The notes below the pieces were generated by a model. It was not told the origin of the DNA. It did no database searches and saw nothing but the letters and a program-made list of their open reading frames with translations. DNA of 64,000 bases from an uncultured Clostridia bacterium (GTDB taxonomy: Bacteria; Bacillota; Clostridia; Saccharofermentanales; Saccharofermentanaceae): positions 1 through 64,000 of the forward strand of contig CAMHSJ010000011.1 of NCBI GenBank assembly GCA_946187935.1. Direction: 5' to 3'. The position numbers were made by a program, and so were the translations under genes. Below are positions 1-7,374 of this stretch, in pieces (the first letter of the stretch is position 1; each line of letters opens with the position of its first letter).

Positions 1-5
1 GGAAC

Positions 6-34
6 ATTATACTGAACAGTGTTCAGTTTTGCAA
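6..34 (-). promoter_or_regulatory. Promoter with palindromic operator in the spacer
   Basis: Read on the minus strand there is TTGCAA (34-29), a 17-base spacer and TATAAT (11-6), a good sigma-A promoter firing left out of the window. The spacer is almost filled by a perfect 17-bp palindrome at 11-27 (ACTGAACA-G-TGTTCAGT). A palindrome between -35 and -10 is the typical layout of a TetR-family repressor operator. The regulated gene lies beyond the left edge, so its identity is unknown. Confidence 0.6.
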
Positions 35-113
35 CCGTGTATGTTGAATATACTGTTTATCAACCCGACCAAATATTAATACTTATAGACAAGCAGAATT
101 TACTAAATCATTT

Positions 114-917
114 TTACCTGTTCATCATTAAAACCTTATTTATCCATTGTATGGTTTGCTCAATAACATCATTTGCTTTAGATTCGTTAGGCATTAGAAC
201 ATTAAAAGTATGATTGGAGTTTTTTACGATTACAGTCTTGCTGTTTTCATTTTTGCTGTTTTCCACAATTTCTTTTGCATGATAATAGGGAACCAGTTCA
301 TCTTTGTCGCCAGCTATAGCCAATATAGGACCTTCGTACATTCTCAATCCCATCATTGGAGTTGTATCACGAATGTCATCAAACCATTTTTTTGAAAGCA
401 GCAAGTTCTCTCGCCAAAACATCGGTATCTTTGCATAACCGTTTTCCAATGCTTCTTGATAATACTCATCGAACCATCCTTTGAACACTCCTATACCATC
501 ATGACATGCACCAGACCAACTTATCGCAAATTTTATCGAATGGACTTCTTTTAATAGCTCTGCCATTACACGGGCTCCTTGACTAAATCCTAAAATACCA
601 ATATTGTTACAGTCAATAAAGTCCTGCGTGTAAAGATACTGATAAACTTTTTTTGTATCATTCACTTCTCCACAAAAGCTTAATTTCGTTTGGCAAGCCT
701 TACTATCACCGCATCCTGCATAATCAAGACGAATTGAAGCAATGCCGATGTTCAATAATCTTTTGGACATTTCTGCAAACAAATTACCGACTTCATTTTT
801 TTGTGATCCTGTTCCATGGCATAGAATTACCGCTGGCATTTTTTCGTGTTGTTGGGAATAAGAAAACACTGCTGGGATAGCGTATTCTGAATTATATATT
901 GTAATTAGTTTTTCCAT
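114..917 (-). CDS. Alpha/beta hydrolase (dienelactone hydrolase/esterase-like)
   Basis: A 267-residue alpha/beta hydrolase, probably a cytoplasmic serine esterase or peptidase-like enzyme of unknown substrate. The nucleophile elbow is GFSQGA near residue 110, after an oxyanion-type region VILCHGTGSQKN. The acid is likely in AGDKDELVP and the catalytic histidine in NSNHTF near the C-terminus, so the triad looks complete. No signal peptide is visible. The start ATG has GGAG eight bases upstream. It lies 37 bases after the lipoprotein gene on the same strand and could share a transcript. Base composition looks AT-richer than the housekeeping genes further right, which fits an accessory region. 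The fold is sure; the substrate is not. Confidence 0.85.
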   Translation of the reverse strand: MEKLITIYNSEYAIPAVFSYSQQHEKMPAVILCHGTGSQKNEVGNLFAEMSKRLLNIGIASIRLDYAGCGDSKACQTKLSFCGEVNDTKKVYQYLYTQDFIDCNNIGILGFSQGARVMAELLKEVHSIKFAISWSGACHDGIGVFKGWFDEYYQEALENGYAKIPMFWRENLLLSKKWFDDIRDTTPMMGLRMYEGPILAIAGDKDELVPYYHAKEIVENSKNENSKTVIVKNSNHTFNVLMPNESKANDVIEQTIQWINKVLMMNR

Positions 918-954
918 ATCTTGTTCTCCAATTTTTTGTCTGTTTTATTCATGA

Positions 955-1517
955 TCATCTGTCCTTTATAGTACTTTCTATGATTTGCCTGGCTTCTTCA
1001 AATCTTCTGCTGTCAGGATCATCATCATAACCTGCAACATATCCGCCTGAGATATTCTTGGCATCAGTTGTCTCAACCATAATATAGTAACTCGATCCGT
1101 CGTCGATGATATCCTTTGTGGACATATCCTCATCCAGTTCCATGAAATTAACTCCGGTTAGAACATCTGCCATGCCGATCCATTCAGAATCAGATACTTC
1201 AAATTCAGTGATCTCATATAAGCCCTCAGACGGCAATTCTCCCGCAAGATAATCGTAGTGCTTATCGGGTTCAGGTTTGATGCTGTATTTTTTCGCTTTG
1301 AGATCAGATGTAATGATATACATGTCAACATTCGGCAGACCGCCATAATAGACAAGATAAGTGACTTTCTTTACATCCAAAGGCTCTCTTGAGATTTGAG
1401 CCGTTTCAGAAGTCCCGCCTGAACTTTGAGGCTGGATCAAATTACTGCACGAAGTCAGCGCGAATAGCCCGGTCAATAAAACAAGTACTGCAGCAATTGA
1501 ATTTTAAGCCTTACCAT
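955..1517 (-). CDS. Small lipoprotein, start region probably frameshifted
   Basis: The open frame from 1476 down to 955 encodes a hydrophobic stretch ending in the lipobox LTSC and then an acidic secreted domain of about 155 residues that I do not recognise. In this frame the only start is TTG at 1476, leaving no basic n-region, and a stop lies at 1505-1507 (minus-strand TAA). In the next frame an ATG at 1517 with AAGGGA nine bases upstream reads MVRLK and then fails. Adding one base to the A run (plus-strand T run 1502-1505) joins MVRLKNSIAAVLV to the lipobox and gives a perfect lipoprotein signal peptide. This is either a real inactivating frameshift or a homopolymer sequencing error. It precedes the hydrolase gene. 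Confidence 0.6.
1502..1505 (-). other. Probable single-base deletion in a homopolymer
   Basis: A run of four T on the plus strand (AAAA in the gene). A fifth base would fuse the ATG at 1517 to the lipobox frame of the lipoprotein gene; see that entry. Confidence 0.5.
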
Positions 1518-1655
1518 AAATGATGTTCCCTTCATGCCTTTCAATTGTATTCTTACTAAAGATACAGAAAAGCAGATGAATATGTTGCATTTCTTCCTGA
1601 TCAGCTTTCTTAAGAGATGACATGCTTGCGCATAAGCAATTCATGATAAAAGGCT

Positions 1656-2081
1656 TTATTCGTTCGACCCGTTCTCGAAGCCCTCTTTGAGATACGCCTC
1701 CAGCATCTCCATCAAAGTGTCATACTCTCCAAGATCCTTGTTTCCAGCAAATCCGATCCCGTATTTATGATCAATATCATCATATATAAAGCAATCATCA
1801 TCGACACACCCCAGCCATATAGAGCGTTGAGCGTCATCTTGCCACCATTCAAAAAGTCCTCTGTCATCGCAGGTAAAGTAGCCGAAAAAACTCTTATTCT
1901 GGCTATAATACTCGGCCAGTTCATCGACAATGCGTTGTTCAACATTATATTCCGCGCATAATTTCTTAAAGCTTTCCAGTTCTTCTTCTGTGGCCGGCTC
2001 AAGAGTAACGCATTGTCCATGAACTACATATTCGCCATCAAAGAGTTTGCAATACTTATCAAATAATTCCTTGACCGTCAT
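1656..2081 (-). CDS. Small acidic protein, possibly SUKH (SMI1/KNR4)-like
   Basis: A 141-residue acidic, soluble protein rich in Trp, Tyr and Asp. The N-terminal ATEEELESFKKL segment, the middle LFEWWQDD and the end GEYDTLMEMLEAYL resemble the order of elements in SMI1/KNR4 (SUKH) proteins, many of which are immunity proteins against secreted nuclease toxins. This is a pattern match by eye only. The start ATG follows AGGT (read on the minus strand). No toxin gene is visible nearby. It sits in the AT-richer accessory edge, 570 bases upstream of the frameshifted lipoprotein gene. It could equally be an unrelated small protein. Confidence 0.5.
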   Translation of the reverse strand: MTVKELFDKYCKLFDGEYVVHGQCVTLEPATEEELESFKKLCAEYNVEQRIVDELAEYYSQNKSFFGYFTCDDRGLFEWWQDDAQRSIWLGCVDDDCFIYDDIDHKYGIGFAGNKDLGEYDTLMEMLEAYLKEGFENGSNE

Positions 2082-2379
2082 TACCTTTTTACCTCCAAGA
2101 AAAACTCAGCTGATAGCCCCTGATTTTTTATGAGCCTTGTATAGAAAACTGTTGATTTTCACGACTAGGAATCCTTACTTAGCCGTATGCCAGTATTATA
2201 TCAGTAAATGTCAATATTTCGTGCTTTTTATGCTTGTCCTCAAAAAGGAGTCTCTATGTCTTCTTTTAGACTCATACGCTTGATTCTATCCTCAAAAATA
2301 TCTCGTATACTAACGAACCAGTAAGATGATATTTACGCATTCAAATAAACTCTTGACTCATTTTGATTGCGCCCCTATT
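2082..2379. other. Intergenic stretch without a recognisable gene
   Basis: AT-rich, with no convincing ORF on either strand. TATAAT on the minus strand near 2192-2197 could be a -10 for the SUKH-like gene, but its TTGACA lies only eight bases away, so I do not call a promoter. The ten-base string TCCTCAAAAA occurs twice (about 2235 and 2289). Confidence 0.4.
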
Positions 2380-2631
2380 CTCTTGACATAATCCCTGTTA
2401 TAGCAACTCGGAATGGTTTAGCAAGCAACGTATTTGTACGCACAAATACATAATGCTTGTTAGGGTGCAGCCCCTAAAACCCCGTGATGTTCTTACGAAC
2501 AAAGAACACTCCAGGCGAGTGTAGCAAAAGGGTCTCAGGGAATCCCTGACAAGCTCTCCCATGCGTTTGTGTACACAAACGCGTTGCTTGCAATTCCATT
2601 CCGAGGTCGTAAGACAGGCTTGTGTCAAGAG
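2380..2631. mobile_element. MITE-like near-palindromic element with long inverted arms
   Basis: A 252-bp stretch whose ends are an imperfect inverted repeat of about 50 bases. Both arms begin CTCTTGACA and carry CTCGGAATGG and GCAAGCAACG in the same order. Inside each arm is a smaller palindrome: TATTTGTACGCACAAATA at 2431-2448, and a perfect 20-bp one at 2563-2582. Next comes CTTGTYAGGG...CCCT...ACCC on both sides, including TCAGGG-AAT-CCCTGA at 2535-2549. No transposase lies inside; two short minus-strand ORFs are by-products. The layout fits a non-autonomous MITE or a relic of a mobile element's transfer region. No clear target duplication is seen. Confidence 0.6.
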
Positions 2632-2655
2632 TAAAGCCCGGTCTATGTAATGATA

Positions 2656-2693
2656 GAAAAAGACCGACAGGATATGTCAAATCCTATCGGTCT
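2656..2693 (-). terminator. Rho-independent terminator of the C11 peptidase gene
   Basis: Arms 2661-2673 and 2681-2693 pair over 13 bp with one wobble. On the minus strand the stem is followed by TTTTT. It lies about 90 bases past the stop of the clostripain-like gene. Confidence 0.75.
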
Positions 2694-2784
2694 CTGTAAA
2701 CTGATGCTATGCTCTGTTTTTGCATTACTGCCTTATCCGCATAAAGCAAATGCTTACGGGACTTTCTTATGGAGTTTATTTTGT

Positions 2785-5436
2785 TTAATCGACTACCTGG
2801 CAAACTGAAATACAAACAGATTCTCCGTCAGCCGTATCAATAGAGATAACATAGAATCCGGGATCGATCTCTCCCTGGTAATCGAAGTGGTAGTAGTAAC
2901 TGCCGTCTTCTTCAACAGGCGTAACGGTACCGCTATAGATTATTGTTGACAATTCTCTTTGGGAGAACATACTGTCGCTGCTGTAGAAATAAGTGTATTT
3001 GTATGAATCATCGGCATCACTGCCTACTTCAAAAGTGAAGGACAGAGCATCTGTACTTGAGTAGTAAACGGAGTTTTCCTTGATCTGGCCGTTATATGAG
3101 ATCCAATCGCATTCAGCATCTGATATGCTGCATTCTATGTCATCGAATGATACATAGCCGACCATGTTCGTGGCATCTATCGTGCCTTCATCGTAGTCGC
3201 CCCTGTCTGTATCGATCTCATAAGCAGGAGTGCCGGGCCTTGCAGGCAGATAGTAGTCGTTGTTGTAAACATCGTAGATATCCAGTCCGATGTAACCATC
3301 TACACCGGAATAATCCACTTGTGAATACTTGTAATCAGCTACAGCGGTTTCATAAGAGACAGCTGAACCGAGTTCCATATACTCCATGGTTTCAGATTCG
3401 ATTACATAGTACTCCTCGATAAATACGATCTGATCATCTTCAGTAAACTGATATGCAGTATCTGAAGTTATCGTGTCGTTGATGATATCAGCAGTGTAGT
3501 AACCGATGATGCTTCCGTCAGGATCATCAGTACTGAAAGAGATCACAACATAGGCTGTCTCGCCGTTTACCAGAGCCTCGGCACCAAGATACTTATACCA
3601 CTTGCCGTCTTCACCTACTTCGTACATAAGGCACTCACAAGTAACGAATCCGAAGCCGTCAAAATAAACCCACTTGGTAGGATTCTGGAGGATGATGTAA
3701 CCGTTGCTGTCAACTGCATACTGGTAGTCAGAACCCATGAAATAGATGTTATCCGGATCATCATCGAGCATATAAGCAAGTCTTACCTTAACTTCACGGA
3801 TAACATCCCAATCTTCTTCATGCAATTCGATAGCTTCATAACCGTCCATCTGTACAACGAGATTGGTAATGTCATATGTGTTTCCAGACTCGATATTCAC
3901 AGCATCTGCAGGCTCGATATACCAGCTGCCGGCATATTGAGTGGCATCAAGGATATAGAGTTCCTTACTTACGAATTTGTCATAGAACTTAATGGTTGTT
4001 TCGCTATAACCTAAAGTAACCAAACTGTTTCTTCCTTCATCGTAATGATCAGGATAAAGGAAAGGAGCATATGTTGTCATGCCATGAGCATATGTATAAG
4101 AGTTATTGCTCTCTGTGAACACGCAGTTGCTGACTTCATTGATAAGTGAACTTGCGGCCTGCTCGATCGCAGTGTCTCCGCAGTTGATGTATTTGCCTGC
4201 AAGTGTTGTAAGGTCTACAGAGTCGGTGGATTCGAAACTTCCGCAGTCATCTCTTAACTGAATGTATTCAGCATAGCCGTCCTGATCGAATACTCTTGTA
4301 TCCAATGCGGCTATGAACTCTTCATACGCTTCAAATACTTCGTCTATGTTATCGGTATCGATCGAAGACATACATGTGTCAATGCCATAGAAACCTGTTT
4401 CGTTCTGAGTGTTTTCGACACTGTTCATATAATCTCTTACAAGGAACTTGCCGTAATCAGATGCATCTCCGTCAAAATCCTGAGTGATATAGTTGAGGAA
4501 ATTCGTATAGTTGATCCCGACATCGTAGTATGCGCTTCCCCATGTAGGGCTCTCAGCAGCTACGATATAATCTGTATACGGATCGAGGGCCATTGCAACT
4601 TCCAGGGAACCCATAAGGCACGCATTGAAGACAACGCACTCGAAAAGAGTGTCACTGTTCCTGATGGCCTCTGCGATCTCAACATCGGTAAGTGTTCCGT
4701 CGTGGATCTCATCCATGCCAAATCCCAACGGAACTCCGCCGCCGTGATCCCACATAACCAGGATGTACTTCTCAGCAGGGTAATTTGTTTTTGCAAACTC
4801 GATAAAATCGGTCAATGATTCAGTCTCGACCATGCTGACATCGCCGAGATTCTCTAATTCCGTGATGTTTCCGCCGGCGATGGAAAAGCGCTGCGTACAA
4901 CCATCCTGCATATATGTGTTCTGGAAATCAGAGCAGCCGCCTGTCTGCAAAACAATATTCAGATCATCGCTTGGTGTTGCTGTGAGCATTTCCTTTACAT
5001 CAGCTGTCAGGCAGGCACTGTCGGATTCCAGGTCTGTTCCGATGGCATAGACCATGATCGTCCTTGCTGCAGGGTCCTCAGCAACAGTTGTAACCTCTGT
5101 AGGCTCAACGTCATCATCAGTATGCCTTGAACGCTTAGTATCATGTTTCGCATTGGCAAACAGGAATATGATCCCTATCACAGCTCCGATAACTACAACC
5201 AGACCTGCTGCCGCAATGCCGATAATAAGACCGGTTTTCTTCTTCTTTTTCTTGGGCGTTTCATTAGTTTCCGGAGCCTGAACTGTGGGAGCCGGAGCAG
5301 GTGTGGGGGATTCCGGCGCTGTTTGTGGTGCAGGCGCGGCAGCAGATTGCTGCCACAGCAACGAAACATCCAAGCCGCATTCGGTACAAAACCTCAGGTT
5401 CTCATTAAGTTCATTTCCGCATCTAGGACAAAGCAT
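2785..5436 (-). CDS. Zinc-ribbon, membrane-anchored clostripain-like (C11) cysteine peptidase
   Basis: An 883-residue protein in three parts. Residues 3-20 form a zinc ribbon with two Cys pairs (CPRC and CTEC). A Pro/Ala-rich linker and a Lys block precede one membrane helix at about 69-95. The rest should face outside, lysines being on the inner side. The peptidase part starts near 125 (RTIMVYAIGTDLESDS). It carries the family C11 dyad: His231 in WDHGGG and Cys273 in NACLMG. Beyond about 500 comes a large beta-rich, Asp/Tyr-rich region of unknown role. Clostripain-type enzymes cleave after Arg or Lys and are often self-activated. The start ATG has GAGGT upstream. Monocistronic, with its own terminator. 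A cytoplasmic zinc ribbon on a surface peptidase suggests sensing or partner binding, which is inference. Confidence 0.85.
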   Translation of the reverse strand: MLCPRCGNELNENLRFCTECGLDVSLLWQQSAAAPAPQTAPESPTPAPAPTVQAPETNETPKKKKKKTGLIIGIAAAGLVVVIGAVIGIIFLFANAKHDTKRSRHTDDDVEPTEVTTVAEDPAARTIMVYAIGTDLESDSACLTADVKEMLTATPSDDLNIVLQTGGCSDFQNTYMQDGCTQRFSIAGGNITELENLGDVSMVETESLTDFIEFAKTNYPAEKYILVMWDHGGGVPLGFGMDEIHDGTLTDVEIAEAIRNSDTLFECVVFNACLMGSLEVAMALDPYTDYIVAAESPTWGSAYYDVGINYTNFLNYITQDFDGDASDYGKFLVRDYMNSVENTQNETGFYGIDTCMSSIDTDNIDEVFEAYEEFIAALDTRVFDQDGYAEYIQLRDDCGSFESTDSVDLTTLAGKYINCGDTAIEQAASSLINEVSNCVFTESNNSYTYAHGMTTYAPFLYPDHYDEGRNSLVTLGYSETTIKFYDKFVSKELYILDATQYAGSWYIEPADAVNIESGNTYDITNLVVQMDGYEAIELHEEDWDVIREVKVRLAYMLDDDPDNIYFMGSDYQYAVDSNGYIILQNPTKWVYFDGFGFVTCECLMYEVGEDGKWYKYLGAEALVNGETAYVVISFSTDDPDGSIIGYYTADIINDTITSDTAYQFTEDDQIVFIEEYYVIESETMEYMELGSAVSYETAVADYKYSQVDYSGVDGYIGLDIYDVYNNDYYLPARPGTPAYEIDTDRGDYDEGTIDATNMVGYVSFDDIECSISDAECDWISYNGQIKENSVYYSSTDALSFTFEVGSDADDSYKYTYFYSSDSMFSQRELSTIIYSGTVTPVEEDGSYYYHFDYQGEIDPGFYVISIDTADGESVCISVCQVVD

Positions 5437-5466
5437 ATTCAGACCTCACTTTATTAATCAACAAAT

Positions 5467-5472
5467 ATTATA
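5467..5472 (-). promoter_or_regulatory. Possible -10 of the C11 peptidase gene
   Basis: TATAAT on the minus strand about 30 bases upstream of the ATG. No well-spaced -35 is clear, so this is tentative. Confidence 0.3.
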
Positions 5473-5577
5473 CAGTTATTCAAATTATCAAATAAACATA
5501 TCTATACTCAATATCTTTTATAAAGGGGGAATACAAATAAGTCAACTTAAAAAGCCTTCAGTTATGGCAAAGAAAAA

Positions 5578-5620
5578 GGACTGTGATAACCAGGATCAAA
5601 CCTGAGTGATATCACAGTCC
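5578..5620. terminator. Bidirectional terminator downstream of tRNA-Thr
   Basis: A perfect 10-bp stem (5578-5587 with 5611-5620) has T runs on both sides: TTTTT after the stem on the plus strand, and TTTTTCTTT on the minus strand. On the minus strand it follows the tRNA by six bases. Confidence 0.8.
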
Positions 5621-5625
5621 GTTTT

Positions 5626-5701
5626 TGGAGCCATTTGTGGGACTCGAACCCACGACCTGCTGATTACAAATCAGCTGCTCTACCAACTGAGCTAAGATGG
5701 C
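5626..5701 (-). tRNA. tRNA-Thr (anticodon UGU)
   Basis: The cloverleaf is read on the minus strand: a seven-base acceptor stem starting GCCATCT, a D-stem GCTC/GAGC, an anticodon stem GCTGA/TCAGC around the loop TTTGTAA (anticodon TGT, Thr), and a T-stem GTGGG/CCCAC with TTCGAGT. The discriminator is T and the 3' CCA is encoded. Position 6-67 of the acceptor is a C-A mismatch. It has a strong promoter just upstream and a terminator just downstream, so it is a single-gene unit. Confidence 0.93.
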
Positions 5702-5724
5702 ATCTGTCGTATCGACGCTATGGC

Positions 5725-5753
5725 ATTATACAGAATAAAAAATGCAAAGTCAA
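5725..5753 (-). promoter_or_regulatory. Promoter of tRNA-Thr
   Basis: On the minus strand TTGACT (5753-5748), a 17-base spacer and TATAAT (5730-5725) stand 24 bases before the tRNA 5' end. This is near consensus for sigma-A. Confidence 0.85.
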
Positions 5754-5778
5754 CAAGTAAATCTAATTAGGCATCCGC

Positions 5779-5808
5779 AAATTAAAGAGCCGGCCATGCG
5801 GCCGGCTC
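5779..5808 (-). terminator. Terminator of mscL
   Basis: A GC-rich stem (5787-5795 with 5800-5808, loop of four) is followed on the minus strand by TTTAATTT. It lies 23 bases past the mscL stop. The U tract is interrupted, but the stem is strong. Confidence 0.7.
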
Positions 5809-5830
5809 AGTTGATCAGATTGGTTGTTCC

Positions 5831-6262
5831 TTAAGCCTTTTCCTTGAGGAGATCCTTGATCTCTGTGAGGAGCTTGACTTCGTCAGAAGGCTCGGGTTCT
5901 GCCGCGGGCTCTTCTTCCTTCTTCTTGCCAAGGTTCATGAGCTTGTTCATGCCCTTGAGGAGGAGGAAGAGAACGAGAGCTAAGATCAGGAAATTGATGA
6001 TCTGTGTGAGGAAATCACCGTAGTTCAGCTTCAGTGCCAGAGCGGACTCTGCATCAAGAGCCGAGTAGTCGACCCAAGGCAGCTTGATCGTGCCTGCGAT
6101 CTCTGCGCCGCCGATCGAGTTGATGAGAGGGTTGATGAAATCTGTTGTCAGAGCTCCGACGATGCCTCCGAAAGCACCACCGATGATGACACCGATCGCC
6201 ATATCCATAACGTTGCCCTTAAGGGCGAATTCCTTAAATTCCTTCATGAATGACTTGAACAT
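5831..6262 (-). CDS. mscL: Large-conductance mechanosensitive channel MscL
   Basis: A 143-residue MscL, the usual size. It opens a wide pore under membrane tension and releases solutes in hypo-osmotic shock. The N-terminal amphipathic helix (MFKSFMKEFKEFALKGN) leads into the pore helix VMDMAIGVIIGGAFGGIV. The second helix is near 83-105 and the C-terminal charged bundle ends in EVKLLTEIKDLLKE. GGGAGG lies seven bases before the ATG. It follows the P-loop gene by 23 bases on the same strand and probably shares its transcript; a terminator follows. Confidence 0.95.
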   Translation of the reverse strand: MFKSFMKEFKEFALKGNVMDMAIGVIIGGAFGGIVGALTTDFINPLINSIGGAEIAGTIKLPWVDYSALDAESALALKLNYGDFLTQIINFLILALVLFLLLKGMNKLMNLGKKKEEEPAAEPEPSDEVKLLTEIKDLLKEKA

Positions 6263-6285
6263 AACGTGCCTCCCGCTGTCAGATG

Positions 6286-6693
6286 TCAGATGAACTTCTT
6301 AACGTCTTCAGGAAGCTTGTCTGTCTCGCCGCTGAAGATGAGCATTGCCGTGCAGGGTGAATCCTTGAAGAATTCGTCGAGCTTTGCAAGGAAAACACCG
6401 AGGTTGGTGTAATCGTAGTCGTCAGCTACCTTGCAGATAGCATCTACGTATATATGAGTGAGGTCGTAATCCTTGGAGCAGATTCCGCAGATGAAAGCCA
6501 GGATCTGGTCAAAGCCCTTAACAGGGTACTCTTCGATGTTGATGAGACGTACGTTGGGCTTGAGGAGCTGGTCCAAACGTCTTCCGCGTTCGATGCAGAC
6601 TACGTTGGAATCTGTTAAAGCGACTTCATTGATGTCGTCTACGAGTTTTGCTGTTTTGCCTGTGCCCTTAGGGCCTGCAATGAGTTTGATCAT
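6286..6693 (-). CDS. Small P-loop NTPase-like protein
   Basis: A 135-residue protein that begins directly with a nucleotide-binding core: Walker A GPKGTGKT at residues 7-14, then strands VVCIERG and a later THIYVDAI that could be a Walker B-like strand. It has no membrane segment. The ATG at 6693 is preferred: AGGAG is nine bases upstream, while the TTG two codons earlier is poorly spaced. Size and order suggest a minimal ATPase fold; I do not recognise a named family and propose no function. It is followed by mscL, but a role in channel control would be a guess. Confidence 0.75.
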   Translation of the reverse strand: MIKLIAGPKGTGKTAKLVDDINEVALTDSNVVCIERGRRLDQLLKPNVRLINIEEYPVKGFDQILAFICGICSKDYDLTHIYVDAICKVADDYDYTNLGVFLAKLDEFFKDSPCTAMLIFSGETDKLPEDVKKFI

Positions 6694-6727
6694 AAACAAA
6701 ATCTCCTTTTTATATAGATAAAATTAT

Positions 6728-6761
6728 TTTACTGTAAAGCCACCTCAAAATGAACAGTAAA
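6728..6761. promoter_or_regulatory. Inverted repeat upstream of the P-loop gene
   Basis: TTTACTGT (6728-6735) and ACAGTAAA (6754-6761) form an eight-base inverted repeat with an 18-base gap, 35 bases before the P-loop gene start. It could be an operator; no regulator is known for it. Confidence 0.3.
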
Positions 6762-6791
6762 TTGTTAATAAAATTATAAGAAATTTTCTAA

Positions 6792-6820
6792 TTGCAGTAA
6801 GAGCGTTAAAGTGGTAGTAT
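6792..6820 (+). promoter_or_regulatory. Promoter of the rimP-nusA-infB operon
   Basis: TTGCAG (6792-6797), a 17-base spacer and TAGTAT (6815-6820). Transcription should start near 6827, giving a short leader before the terminator at 6850. Confidence 0.7.
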
Positions 6821-6849
6821 ATACGCGTTCTTAAGATTTACTTTTAATG

Positions 6850-6876
6850 AACGGACTTGGCAAAAGTCCGTTTTTT
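6850..6876 (+). terminator. Leader terminator (attenuator) before rimP
   Basis: AACGGACTT (6850-6858) pairs perfectly with AAGTCCGTT (6864-6872), followed by a run of six T. It lies between the operon promoter and the rimP ribosome site, so all operon transcripts must read through it. NusA-dependent termination at such a leader is known as nusA autoregulation in Bacillus subtilis; here it is inferred. Confidence 0.75.
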
Positions 6877-6895
6877 GTTGTAAGGAGTGAAAGTT

Positions 6896-7360
6896 TTGGG
6901 AAAAAGGTCAAAGAAAGCGCAGGAGGCTTTTGATCTGGCACTGCCCGTTGCTCAGCAGATGGGTTATGACCTGGTCGACTGCGAGTACAAGAAGGAAGGT
7001 CAGGGCATATACCTCAGGCTCTTTATCGACAAGAAGGGCGGAGTCGGGATAGATGACTGTGAAGCCTTCTCGTCAGCGGTAGATCCGGTCATTGACAGCG
7101 GAATGCATTCTGATGCGGATTTCTTCGAAGTTTCTTCCCCCGGACTGACAAGACCGCTCGAGACGATAGCAGACTATGTCAGATATGAGGGCGAGAAATT
7201 GGACATCACTCTTTACGTTGCAAGAGATGGTGTTAAGGACTTCACCGGTGTGCTCGCCGGACACGGAGAGGACAACGTGGTGATAAAGGCAGCAGACGGA
7301 ACAGAATATGATTTGGCATTAAGCGATATCGCAAAAGCCGTTAGACATATTGATTTTTAA
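6896..7360 (+). CDS. rimP: Ribosome maturation factor RimP
   Basis: A 154-residue RimP, which helps 30S subunit maturation. Family motifs are present: YDLVDCEYKKEGQGIYLRLFID, broken here as the N-terminal domain core, then DCEAFSSAVDP and EVSSPGLTRPL. The C-terminal Sm-like barrel follows. The GTG at 6887 overlaps the Shine-Dalgarno AAGGAG (6882-6887) and cannot be used with it. TTG at 6896 has ideal eight-base spacing and is my start. It is the first gene of the operon, 14 bases before nusA. Confidence 0.93.
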   Translation: MGKRSKKAQEAFDLALPVAQQMGYDLVDCEYKKEGQGIYLRLFIDKKGGVGIDDCEAFSSAVDPVIDSGMHSDADFFEVSSPGLTRPLETIADYVRYEGEKLDITLYVARDGVKDFTGVLAGHGEDNVVIKAADGTEYDLALSDIAKAVRHIDF

Positions 7361-7374
7361 CCAGGAGGCATAAC

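Noticed and set aside
2398..2680. Two short minus-strand ORFs (76 and 68 codons)
   Set aside because: They lie in the palindromic element and have no ribosome site; their peptides come from repeat sequence.
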